DNA from: Demequina maris
GTDB lineage: Bacteria; Actinomycetota; Actinomycetes; Actinomycetales; Demequinaceae
Reading direction: 5' to 3'
Assembly: GCF_000971155.1 (NCBI RefSeq)
Contig: NZ_BBLX01000011.1
Span: 1-64,000, forward strand
DNA: 64,000 nucleotides
Part shown: one piece after another, positions 1 through 7,878 of the stretch
Numbering within the stretch: the stretch's first letter is position 1
Layout: each line of letters starts with the position of its first letter
Translations under genes and position numbers: made by a program
Notes under the pieces: model-generated
Seen by the model: only the letters and a program-made list of their open reading frames with translations
Told to the model about the DNA's origin: nothing
The model's database searches: none

Positions 1-75
1 CGCGGTGCGAGCGCGTGTGCATCAATGGAACGCCGGGCTCGCGCCGAACCGCACGCAGGAGCCCGGAGACGCGAG

Positions 76-104
76 AAGGCCCCCGCCTGATCGGCGGGGG
101 CCTT
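76..104. terminator. Bidirectional hairpin terminator after tRNA-Ala
   Basis: A perfect 12-bp stem (AAGGCCCCCGCC, positions 76-87, pairing with 93-104) closes a 5-base loop. It lies just past the 3' end of the leftward tRNA-Ala gene, where a transcription terminator is expected. The T/A flanks are short, as usual for actinobacterial hairpins. Confidence 0.8.
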
Positions 105-111
105 CCTCGAG

Positions 112-187
112 TGGTGGAGCCTATGGGACTCGAACCCATAACCCCCTGCTTGCAAAGCAGGTGCGCTACCAATTGCGCCAAGGCCCC
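112..187 (-). tRNA. tRNA-Ala (anticodon TGC)
   Basis: Read on the minus strand this gives a complete cloverleaf starting GGGGCCT and ending AGGCTCC, discriminator A and an encoded CCA (112-114). The anticodon loop is TTTGCAA, so the anticodon is TGC (Ala). The T-arm GGTTCGAGTCC is canonical. It follows tRNA-Ile by about 80 bp, the usual actinobacterial pair. Confidence 0.96.
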
Positions 188-270
188 GAGGTGGGAGATG
201 GACATCATCCCACAGGTCGGGAGTCGATCTGAAGGCGATGAGGCGACGTGTGTCTGCCATCGAATCACCG

Positions 271-347
271 TGGTGGGCCCAGGAGGACTTGAACCTCCGA
301 CCTCTTCGTTATCAGCGAAGCGCTCTAACCGCCTGAGCTATGGGCCC
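271..347 (-). tRNA. tRNA-Ile (anticodon GAT)
   Basis: The minus-strand cloverleaf begins GGGCCCA and ends TGGGCCC, discriminator A and encoded CCA (271-273). The anticodon loop CTGATAA gives GAT (Ile). The T-arm GGTTCAAGTCC is canonical. It sits directly downstream of the DUF3566 gene and upstream of tRNA-Ala. Confidence 0.96.
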
Positions 348-388
348 CTTTGCGACGTCAGCGCCGCGGCGTTAAACGATACCGCACC

Positions 389-415
389 GCCGCCGCGAGA
401 CAAAATCGCGGCGGC
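389..415. terminator. Hairpin between the DUF3566 gene and tRNA-Ile
   Basis: A perfect 10-bp stem (GCCGCCGCGA at 389-398 against 106-115 of the same hundred) has a 7-base A-rich loop. It lies about 11 bp past the DUF3566 stop codon and is probably its terminator. The tRNA promoter must then lie between about 348 and 388. Confidence 0.65.
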
Positions 416-425
416 AGGGGTCCGC

Positions 426-1277
426 TCAGTCGTCCGTCAGGGTGACGTAGACGCCGCCGACGACCGACGAGACGACGTTGTAGAGGAAGGCGCCGATGGT
501 CGCGAGCGCGGTCAGCAGGACCACGTTGACGACCGAGATGAGGATCGCCGCGCTCATGACCTTGTTGCGGTCGAAGAACTGCATGATGTCGATCTCGGAG
601 TCCTGCGCGAACAGCTTGACGACCCACTCGTTGACGAGCGCGAAGATGCCCATGCCGTTGAGGACGTTCCACAGCACGAAGACGCCGACGACGAGCATGA
701 TGCCCGCGGCGATCGACAGCAGGAAGCCGAGCTTGAGCACCGACCACGGGTCGATGCGCGACAGCAGGACGCGCGCCTTGCGCGGGCCGCCCTTGCTCGT
801 GGGGGTGGCGAGGTCGTCGCCCGCCTTGAAGCTCTCGGCCGCGCGGCCCGCGAGGCCCTTGACCTTGGCCGCGCCCGCGCCGATCGCGGCGGTGCCGGCG
901 CCGACGGCGCCGTCGCGGCGCGTGGGCTCCGTGGTGGGGGCGGCCGCCGGCGCACCGGTCGGGTTGAACGCCTGCGGCTGCGCCGCCTCGGGGGCCGGCT
1001 GCGCCGTCGTGGGGATGCCGCCCGGGGTCGACTGCGGGCGCAGCGCGGTGCGCTGCGGGATCGAGCCGGTCGAGGGCGCGGCGGACGATGCGGTGGGCGT
1101 CTGACCGGTGACGGGGGTCCGGGTGGGGGCCTGGCCGCTCACGGGGGCCTTCTCCTCACCGTTGTCGCCGACCGGCATGAACGCGCGTCGCGCGGGCACC
1201 TGGCCGGTGGTCGGCTCGGCCGTGCGCGGCGCGTACAGGCCGCGGGTCGACGTGGTGGTGCGGTCGTCCGCGTTCAT
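426..1277 (-). CDS. DUF3566 domain membrane protein
   Basis: A 283-residue protein. The first ~165 residues are low-complexity, rich in Pro, Ala and Thr, with repeated TGQ-type motifs. The last ~110 residues form the DUF3566 domain, with two hydrophobic segments around SVLKLGFLLSIAAGIMLVVG and MSAAILISVVNVVLLTALA. The family is actinobacterial, of unknown function, and normally encoded right after gyrA and before tRNA-Ile/Ala. The start ATG at 1277 is preferred because AGGGAG sits 4 bases upstream on the minus strand; an in-frame ATG at 1292 is possible. Here the gene keeps the tRNAs but is 14 kb away from gyrA. Confidence 0.88.
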   Translation of the reverse strand: MNADDRTTTSTRGLYAPRTAEPTTGQVPARRAFMPVGDNGEEKAPVSGQAPTRTPVTGQTPTASSAAPSTGSIPQRTALRPQSTPGGIPTTAQPAPEAAQPQAFNPTGAPAAAPTTEPTRRDGAVGAGTAAIGAGAAKVKGLAGRAAESFKAGDDLATPTSKGGPRKARVLLSRIDPWSVLKLGFLLSIAAGIMLVVGVFVLWNVLNGMGIFALVNEWVVKLFAQDSEIDIMQFFDRNKVMSAAILISVVNVVLLTALATIGAFLYNVVSSVVGGVYVTLTDD

Positions 1278-1441
1278 CTTGCTCCCTGTCATCTGACGCG
1301 CGCATGGCGTTCCAGTCATCCACGCGTGGGTGCGCGGGCATCTACCCAAGGGTAACCGAGGCACGTCCGCAGGTCATTCCCCCTGCTTACGCGCCGCGAT
1401 TCTGCCTCGCCGGAGCCCGAACCCGGGACTAGCGTGAACGC

Positions 1442-3796
1442 ATGGCCTCCGATGCGCCCGTCCCCGAGGAGCCGTCGGTGCTCTCGCGTGCCCTCGATCT
1501 CGCCCGCCGCGTGCCCGGCACCATCGCCGTCACGCTCATCGTCCTGGTGGTCGGCGCGCTCACCGGCGCGCTGTGGAACCCCGCCGAGGAGTCCGGCCTC
1601 GTCGACCGGTGGGGCTGGGGCGTCGACGCGTTCGCCGACGGCCACTGGATCAACCTGCTCGCCGGCGCCGCGATCGCACCCGAGCCGTGGATGTACGCGC
1701 TCATCCTCGGCACCTTCTGCGTGGGCGGCGGCTTCCTCGAGCTGCGCTACGGCACCGTGCGGATGCTGCTCGCGGTGCTCGGCACCCACATCATCGCCGT
1801 GCTCGGCACCGCGCTGCTGCTGCTCGGGCTGGGCGCGCTCGGCGTGGGCTGGGCCGAGACCCTCGCCCACGTGCCGGACGTGGGCCTGAGCAACGGCGGC
1901 TTCGGCGCGCTGGGCGCCGCGACCGCGGGCATGCCCCTGCTGTGGCGCCGCCGCGTGCGGCTCGTGGGCTCGCTGTACTGCATCGCGATGATCCTGTACG
2001 CGGCCGAGATCTGGGATTTCACGCACGCGATCGCGTTCTGGGCCGGAATCCTCATCGGCCCCTGGGTGGTCGGGCGGGCGCGCGAGCCCTTCGACTGGCG
2101 CTTCGGACCGCAGGAGGTGCGCGACACCGCCGCGGTGATCCTCGCCTTCGGCGGCCTCCACCAGCTGCTCACCCGCATCTGGCCGGGCGAGGGCGGCATC
2201 CTCGAGTTCGGAGGCGCCACGGACGATGCGGGCCTCACCACGCTCGGCCTCGTCGGCACCGCGGTCATCTCGCTCGCGTTCGCCTATGCGCTCCACCGCG
2301 GGCGCCGCGGGGCGTGGTGGCTCGTGGTCGTGATGACCGTGCTCACGGTGCTCGCGAGCGTGATCGTGGTGGCCGTCGGCGAGGGCACCCCGTCGATCGT
2401 CATGGACCTCGTCCTCGACGCGGTGCTGCTGGTGCTGCTGCTCGGCTGGCGGCGCCACTTCGCGGTCAAGGCGGACCGCGCGAGCCGACGCACTATCTGG
2501 CGGCGCGGCCTCCTCACCGTCGCAGGCCTCATGACGTTCACGGTGGTCGCGATCATGGCCCTCGGCTCGCAGATCGACCCCGAGCCCACGCTCGGCACCG
2601 CGATCGGCGAGGCGATCCTGCGCGTGTTCGGTCTCACCTCGGGGCTCGAGGGCACCACCACGCTGTCCCGCACCCTGCTCAGCGCGATCGGCGTCGTGTG
2701 GTTCCTCGCCTTCGTGATCTTCCTCATCGCCCTGCTGCTGGCGTCGCGCCGCCACACCACCGAGGAGGCGGTGAGCGACCGCTTCGTCGCGATCCAGCGG
2801 GACACCGAGGCGATGACGAGCATCGGCTACATGACGCGCTGGGACGGGATCGACCACTGGGTGTCCGAGGAGGGGACCGTCGGCCTCGGCTTCAAGCAGG
2901 TGGGCAGCACCGCGATCGTCCTGTCCGATCCCGTGGGCCGCACCGCGGACCTGGCCGCGGCGCACGCCGAGTTCGCGGACTTCTGCCGCTCGCGCGGCTG
3001 GCGCCTCGCGTACTTCGCGGTCAGCGACGACGCGCGCCGGCGCTTCGAGGAGGCCGGCTGGAAGGCGATCCAGGTGGCCGAGGACACGGTGGTGCGCCTG
3101 CCCGAGCTCGCCTTCACCGGCAAGGCGTGGCAGGACGTGCGCTCCGCGATCAACCGCGCGAAGCGCGAGGGCGTCACGATGCGGACGTTCCGCTTCGCCG
3201 ACGCGCCCCGCGGCATCAAGGACCAGCTCGAGGCGATCTCCGCGCAGTGGGCGGGGGACAAGTCGCTGCCGGAGATGGGCTTCACGCTGGGCGACCTGCG
3301 CGAGGCGGCCGACCCCAACGTCGAGATGCACGTGGCGGTCGACGAGGACGGCACCGTCCACGGCATGACCAGCTGGCTGCCCGTCTACCGCGAGGGCGAC
3401 GTGGTCGGGTGGACCATCGACATCATGAAGCGCCGGCTCGACGACGGCGTCATGAGCGGCGTCATGGAGTTCCTCATCGCGGAGTCGGCGGTGGCCTTCA
3501 AGGAGGCCGGCTACGAGTTCATCTCGCTGTCAGCGGCCCCGCTCAGCTACTCGGGCGAGGTCGAGGGCACGGTCGAGCGCCTCCTCGACATCCTCGCGGA
3601 CAAGATGGAGCCGTACTACGGCTTCACGAGCCTCGAGCGCTTCAAGGCGAAGTTCAAGCCCGAGCACCGGCCGTTGTTCCTCATGTACCCGGACGAGGCC
3701 CAGCTGCCGGCGCTCACGCTCGCGATCCTGCGCGCATACCTGCCGGACGCGACGGCGGGCGACCTCGTCAAGGCCGCGGTGACGCGACCCGAGTAG
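1442..3796 (+). CDS. Rhomboid-like membrane domain fused to a DUF2156 lysyltransferase-type domain
   Basis: A 784-residue, multi-pass membrane protein. Residues ~20-215 resemble a rhomboid-like fold, with a glycine-rich SNGGFGALGA segment where active rhomboids have GxSG; no clear catalytic serine-histidine pair was identified. More membrane helices follow to about residue 430. Residues ~444-760 match the DUF2156/MprF C-terminal acyltransferase-like domain, which in characterised relatives moves an aminoacyl group from tRNA onto phosphatidylglycerol. Modification of membrane lipids that raises resistance to cationic peptides is the family-based guess. The LysRS-type domain seen in mycobacterial LysX is absent. 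It diverges from the DUF3566 gene and converges on sulP. Confidence 0.82.
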   Translation: MASDAPVPEEPSVLSRALDLARRVPGTIAVTLIVLVVGALTGALWNPAEESGLVDRWGWGVDAFADGHWINLLAGAAIAPEPWMYALILGTFCVGGGFLELRYGTVRMLLAVLGTHIIAVLGTALLLLGLGALGVGWAETLAHVPDVGLSNGGFGALGAATAGMPLLWRRRVRLVGSLYCIAMILYAAEIWDFTHAIAFWAGILIGPWVVGRAREPFDWRFGPQEVRDTAAVILAFGGLHQLLTRIWPGEGGILEFGGATDDAGLTTLGLVGTAVISLAFAYALHRGRRGAWWLVVVMTVLTVLASVIVVAVGEGTPSIVMDLVLDAVLLVLLLGWRRHFAVKADRASRRTIWRRGLLTVAGLMTFTVVAIMALGSQIDPEPTLGTAIGEAILRVFGLTSGLEGTTTLSRTLLSAIGVVWFLAFVIFLIALLLASRRHTTEEAVSDRFVAIQRDTEAMTSIGYMTRWDGIDHWVSEEGTVGLGFKQVGSTAIVLSDPVGRTADLAAAHAEFADFCRSRGWRLAYFAVSDDARRRFEEAGWKAIQVAEDTVVRLPELAFTGKAWQDVRSAINRAKREGVTMRTFRFADAPRGIKDQLEAISAQWAGDKSLPEMGFTLGDLREAADPNVEMHVAVDEDGTVHGMTSWLPVYREGDVVGWTIDIMKRRLDDGVMSGVMEFLIAESAVAFKEAGYEFISLSAAPLSYSGEVEGTVERLLDILADKMEPYYGFTSLERFKAKFKPEHRPLFLMYPDEAQLPALTLAILRAYLPDATAGDLVKAAVTRPE

Positions 3797-3817
3797 GCCC
3801 CCGCCGCATCGTCCCCG

Positions 3818-5329
3818 CTAGTGGCCGGCGCCGAGGTGGCCGCTGATGCGGCCGTGGAAGTCGCGCGACGCCTCGTTGAGGCCGACGATCTCCACGTCGA
3901 TGCCGTGCGTCGCGTACTTGTGCTCGACCGCGTCCAGTGCCGCGACGGTCGAGGCGTCCCAGACGTGCGAGTCGGTCATGTCGATGACGACCTTCTCCGG
4001 GTCGTTGCCGTAGTCGAACTGGCTGTAGAGGTCGTTCGAGCTGGCGAAGAACAGCGCGCCGGTGACGGTGTAGCGGCGCACGCCGTCCTCGACGGGACCG
4101 CCGGCGACCTCCGCGAGGTGCGCCACGCGGCGCGCGAACAGCACCGAGGCGAGCAGCACGCCCGCGACGACGCCGTACGCGAGGTTGTGGGTCGCGACGA
4201 CGACCCCGACGGTGACCAGCATCACCGCGGTCTCGGAGCGCGGCATGCGGCGCAGCGTGGAGATGCGGATCGAGTGCCAGTCGAACGTGGCCCACGACAC
4301 GTAGATCATCACCGCGACGAGCGCCGCCATGGGGATCATCGCGACGACGTCGCCGAGCGCGAGCACGAGGATGAGCAGGAAGATGCCCGCCGAGAGGGTC
4401 GACAGGCGCGTGCGCGCGCCGCCGGCCTTCACGTTGATCATCGTCTGGCCGATCATCGCGCAGCCGCCCATGCCGCCGAACAGGCCCGTGATGACGTTCG
4501 CGGCGCCCTGGCCCCACGCCTCGCGGGTCTTGTCCGAGTGGGTGTCCGTGATGTCGTCGACGAGCTTCGCGGTCATGAGCGACTCGAGGAGGCCGACGAG
4601 CGCGAGGCCGAGCGCGTACGGGAAGACGATGCGCAGCGTCTCGAGGCTGACCGGCACGTCCGGGATGAAGAGGCCGGGCAGGCCCTCGGGCAGCGCGCCC
4701 TCGTCGCCGACGGTCGGGACCGCGATCGCGGCGGACACGGTGACGATCGTGAGCAGCACGATCGCGACCAGCGGGGCCGGCACCACCTTCGTCAGGCGCG
4801 GCAGGAACGCGATGATCGCGAGGCCCGCCGCCACGAGCACGTAGACCACCCACGGCACGTCGACGAGGTGGGGGAGCTGGGCCATGAAGATGAGGATCGC
4901 GAGCGAGTTCACGAAGCCGACCATCACCGAGCGCGGGATGAAGCGCATGAGCTTGGCGATGCCGAGCAGGCCGAGGACCACCTGGATGACGCCGCCGAGC
5001 ACCACCGCCACGATGAGGTAGTCGAGCCCATAGTCGCGCGCGAGGGGCGCGACCACGAGGGCCACGGCCGCGGTCGCGGCCGAGATCATCGCGGGGCGGC
5101 CGCCGAGGAACGCGATCGACACCGCCATGGTGAACGACGCGAACAGGCCCACCCGCGGGTCGACGCCCGCGATGATCGAGAACGAGATGGCCTCGGGGAT
5201 CAGCGCAAGGGCCACCATGAGGCCCGAGACCAGCTCGGTGCGCAGCAGGCGCGGCGACGCGTAGCGGCGCAGCGAGCGCCAGCCGGTCGCCTCGGGGACT
5301 CCGGTCGCGGTGCGGTCGGCGGTGGGCAT
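3818..5329 (-). CDS. SulP-family inorganic anion permease with STAS domain
   Basis: A 503-residue transporter of the SulP/SLC26 family. The N-terminal ~380 residues are hydrophobic, with the family signature region (GLFASFTMAVSIAFLGGRPA, then GGMGGCAMIGQTMINV). The C-terminal ~110 residues form a STAS domain including VIDMTDSHVWDASTVAALD. Family members carry sulfate, bicarbonate or other anions; the substrate cannot be read from sequence. ATG at 5329 was chosen because the membrane domain begins soon after it; in-frame codons upstream to 5530 encode Arg-rich sequence typical of non-coding G+C-rich DNA. Confidence 0.9.
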   Translation of the reverse strand: MPTADRTATGVPEATGWRSLRRYASPRLLRTELVSGLMVALALIPEAISFSIIAGVDPRVGLFASFTMAVSIAFLGGRPAMISAATAAVALVVAPLARDYGLDYLIVAVVLGGVIQVVLGLLGIAKLMRFIPRSVMVGFVNSLAILIFMAQLPHLVDVPWVVYVLVAAGLAIIAFLPRLTKVVPAPLVAIVLLTIVTVSAAIAVPTVGDEGALPEGLPGLFIPDVPVSLETLRIVFPYALGLALVGLLESLMTAKLVDDITDTHSDKTREAWGQGAANVITGLFGGMGGCAMIGQTMINVKAGGARTRLSTLSAGIFLLILVLALGDVVAMIPMAALVAVMIYVSWATFDWHSIRISTLRRMPRSETAVMLVTVGVVVATHNLAYGVVAGVLLASVLFARRVAHLAEVAGGPVEDGVRRYTVTGALFFASSNDLYSQFDYGNDPEKVVIDMTDSHVWDASTVAALDAVEHKYATHGIDVEIVGLNEASRDFHGRISGHLGAGH

Positions 5330-5557
5330 GGGGGACTCCGTCCAAGGCAGGCGTGAGCGCGCGCGGACGCGCACGTCGGATGGGGGGAGGCCGGCATCGG
5401 CCGCCGCCATGGTACCTGGGCGGGTCGCGCGACGTCCCGTGCGCCCGGATGTCGGCCGATGCGCCGATCGATACGACCTCCGGGCGCGCGCGGTCCCGGA
5501 CGTCGCACCGATCCGCGTGGGATGCGACATCAGGGACGACCAGGGCGGCGGGCACGG

Positions 5558-5596
5558 CGAAGGCCCGGCTCCCCGCGCGGGGGAACCGGGCCTTCG
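5558..5596. terminator. Terminator downstream of katA
   Basis: An 11-bp perfect stem (CGAAGGCCCGG at 5558-5568 with 5586-5596) is extended inwards by a CCCC/GGGG pairing. It lies 10 bp beyond the katA stop codon on the minus strand. Confidence 0.8.
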
Positions 5597-5605
5597 CTCG
5601 ACCGC

Positions 5606-7120
5606 TTAGACGGAGACGGGCTCCACGCCGGTGCCGGGCTCGCCGGCCTCGACCGGCGCCTCGCCGGAGAGGTTCGCGCGGAGCTTCGCACCGAGGTCGG
5701 CGTCCACGTTCGTCCAGTACTGGATCGCACGCTCGCGGATCTCGTCCGACTTCACCGCGCCGACGTGGCCGGTGATCTGCTCGAGGATGTGGGCCTTGCC
5801 CGCGTCGTCGAAGACCTCGCGGTACATCGTGCCGGCCTGACCGAAGTCGTCGTCCTCGGCGTGCAGGGTCGCGGCGGCGCGGACCATCTCGCCGTCCGAC
5901 TCCCAGTTGCCCGCGCCACCGGCACGGGCGGCATCGGCGTGCGCGCCGCCCTTGCTGTTCGGCGCGTAGACCGGGGTGTCGGCCGAGGCGAACGAGTAGC
6001 GCATCGCGCCGTCCTTGGCGTACGAGTGGCCGTTCGCGTCGGCGGCGTGCGGCGCGTTGACCGGGAGGTCGGCGTGGTTGGTGCCCACGCGGTAGCGGTG
6101 CGCGTCCGCGTAGGAGAAGATGCGCGCCATCAGCATCTTGTCCGGCGACGCTCCGATGCCCGGGACGAAGTTCGAGGGGGCGAAGGTCGCCTGCTCGATC
6201 TGCGCGAAGTAGTTCTCCGGGTTCTTGTTGAGCTCCATGACGCCCACGGGGATGAGCGGGTAGTCGCCGTGCGGCCACACCTTGGTGAGGTCGAACGGGT
6301 TGAAGCGGTAGGTCTTGGCGTCCTCGTACGGCATGACCTGCACGTAGAGGTCCCAGCGCGGGAAGTCGCCGGCCTCGATGTGCTCGTAGAGGTCGCGGAT
6401 GTGGTGGTCGCCGTCCGAGCCCGCGAGCTGGCCCGCCTCCTCGATCGTGAGGCCGTGCACGCCCTGCTGGCTCTTGAAGTGGTACTTCACCCAGAAGCGC
6501 TCACCCTCGGCGTTGATCCACTGGTAGGTGTGCGAGCCGTAGCCCTGCATCTCGCGCCACGAGCGGGGGAGGCCGCGCTCGCCCATGAGCCAGGTGACCT
6601 GGTGCGCCGACTCCGGCTGCAGGGTCCAAAAGTCCCACTGCATGTCGTTGTCGCGCATGTGCGAGCCGGGGAGGCGCTTCTGCGAGCGGATGAAGTCGGG
6701 GAACTTGATGCCGTCGCGGATGAAGAACACCGGGGTGTTGTTGCCGACGAGGTCGTAGTTGCCCTCGGTCGTGTAGAACTTCAGCGCGAAGCCGCGGGGG
6801 TCGCGCCACGTGTCGGGCGAGCCGTGCTCACCGGCGACCGAGGAGAAGCGCGCGAGCATCTCGGTCTGGACGCCGTCCTGGAACAGCGCGGCGCGCGTGT
6901 ACTTCGCGATCTCGGGGTTCGTGGTGGTGAACGTGCCGAACGCGCCACCGCCCTTCGCGTGGACCACGCGCTCCGGCACGCGCTCACGGTTGAACTGCGC
7001 GAGCTTCTCGACCAGGTAGTGGTCGGTCAGCGAGGTGACGCCGTTGTTGCCGACGGTCAGCGAGTGCTGGTCCGAGGCGACCGGTGCCCCGGAGTTGGTG
7101 GTGGTGAACTTCTCCGACAT
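5606..7120 (-). CDS. katA: Monofunctional haem catalase
   Basis: A 504-residue small-subunit (clade 3-like) catalase that breaks hydrogen peroxide into water and oxygen. The distal haem histidine is in [12 protein letters not shown] (H54). The conserved [13 protein letters not shown] block and the proximal tyrosine region [14 protein letters not shown] are present. Length is normal for the family. It starts 27 bp after the fur-type gene on the same strand, so the two form an operon and peroxide- or iron-dependent control through the operator at 7623 is likely. A strong hairpin follows. Confidence 0.97.
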   Translation of the reverse strand: MSEKFTTTNSGAPVASDQHSLTVGNNGVTSLTDHYLVEKLAQFNRERVPERVVHAKGGGAFGTFTTTNPEIAKYTRAALFQDGVQTEMLARFSSVAGEHGSPDTWRDPRGFALKFYTTEGNYDLVGNNTPVFFIRDGIKFPDFIRSQKRLPGSHMRDNDMQWDFWTLQPESAHQVTWLMGERGLPRSWREMQGYGSHTYQWINAEGERFWVKYHFKSQQGVHGLTIEEAGQLAGSDGDHHIRDLYEHIEAGDFPRWDLYVQVMPYEDAKTYRFNPFDLTKVWPHGDYPLIPVGVMELNKNPENYFAQIEQATFAPSNFVPGIGASPDKMLMARIFSYADAHRYRVGTNHADLPVNAPHAADANGHSYAKDGAMRYSFASADTPVYAPNSKGGAHADAARAGGAGNWESDGEMVRAAATLHAEDDDFGQAGTMYREVFDDAGKAHILEQITGHVGAVKSDEIRERAIQYWTNVDADLGAKLRANLSGEAPVEAGEPGTGVEPVSV

Positions 7121-7147
7121 GGGAGCGCTCCTTCGTGGTTGCGGCGT

Positions 7148-7600
7148 TCAGAGGTGGATGGAGACCGGGGACGGCGCGGCGACCGCGTGCTTGCAGTCGC
7201 CGCAGAGACCCCAGAACGTGACCTCCGCCTCGGCGACCGCGTACCCGTGGTCGTCGTCGGGGGTCAGGCACGGGGCCTGGCCCACCACGCAGTCCACGTC
7301 GGCGATCGCACCGCAGTGCGTGCAGACGAGGTGGTGGTGGTTGTCGCCCACCCGCAGCTCGTAGCGGGCGGGGTGGTCGCCGGGCTCGATCGAACGCGCG
7401 AGCCCGCGACCGGTGAGGTCGTGGAGGACGTTGTAGACCGTCTGGAGGGAGACGTCCGGGAGGGTCTGCGCGACCCTCGCGTGCACGGCGTCCGCCGAGG
7501 CGTGCGGCAGGCCCTCGAGGGCCTCGATCACCGCGCGCCGGGGCTCGGTGACGCGCAGGCCGGCTCCGCGGAGCATCCCGTGCGTGTCGAGCTGTGTCAT
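7148..7600 (-). CDS. Fur/PerR-family metal-dependent repressor
   Basis: A 150-residue Fur-family protein. The N-terminal half holds the winged helix (RVTEPRRAVIEAL, then SLQTVYNVLHDL). The C-terminal half has the metal-site region GDNHHHLVCTHCG and a second CxxC near the end (LCGDC), the usual structural zinc pair. ATG at 7600 begins the conserved domain; the codons before it are not conserved-looking. It is the first gene of an operon with katA, the arrangement known from furA-katG and PerR/CatR-catalase pairs, so a peroxide-sensing repressor is the best inference. A perfect palindrome lies 23 bp upstream. Confidence 0.92.
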   Translation of the reverse strand: MTQLDTHGMLRGAGLRVTEPRRAVIEALEGLPHASADAVHARVAQTLPDVSLQTVYNVLHDLTGRGLARSIEPGDHPARYELRVGDNHHHLVCTHCGAIADVDCVVGQAPCLTPDDDHGYAVAEAEVTFWGLCGDCKHAVAAPSPVSIHL

Positions 7601-7622
7601 GACGGTCAGCGTACGTCCTTCT

Positions 7623-7637
7623 TTTGAATACTTCAAA
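7623..7637. promoter_or_regulatory. Probable Fur/PerR-type operator (TTTGAA-TAC-TTCAAA)
   Basis: A perfect 6+3+6 palindrome of A/T-rich sequence in otherwise G+C-rich DNA, 23 bp upstream of the fur-type start codon. Position and composition fit an autoregulatory operator for the fur-katA operon. The link is inferred from location. Confidence 0.65.
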
Positions 7638-7811
7638 TGACGACTCGCCGGGGAGGCCGATCCGGCCCGCCCTGCGCGCCCGATCCCCGCGTGCCACGCT
7701 GGAACGCATGGACGCTGCGGACCAGCGTGGGCCGGCATGGTCGCCACCCGTACCAACGCGCGCCGCGAGCCTCGCGCTCCCCCGCGCGCCGCATCGTCCA
7801 ACCGGGACCAG

Positions 7812-7843
7812 ATACCCCCAGGTGTGCATACCCCGGGGGATAT
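7812..7843. promoter_or_regulatory. CsoR/CstR-like operator upstream of the persulfide enzyme
   Basis: Two copies of an ATACCCC half are seen: ATACCCCC from 7812 and ATACCCC-GGGGGATAT at 7828-7843, the latter nearly palindromic. The pattern A/T-C-tract-G-tract-A/T is the known operator type of CsoR-family repressors, including the persulfide sensor CstR. It ends 35 bp before the downstream start codon. No csoR/cstR gene is visible in this window. Confidence 0.6.
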
Positions 7844-7878
7844 CGTCGTAGGCAGGTTCGAGACCCCCTGGAGGGAAC

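Noticed and set aside
1573..3846. Long frame on the same strand as the DUF2156 gene in another phase
   Set aside because: Arg-rich low-complexity product; the real gene in the first phase has clear domains.
3768..6278. Very long open frame opposite and across sulP and katA
   Set aside because: The product is Arg/Pro/His-rich throughout, typical of antisense or out-of-phase reading in G+C-rich DNA, and it overlaps two well-conserved genes.
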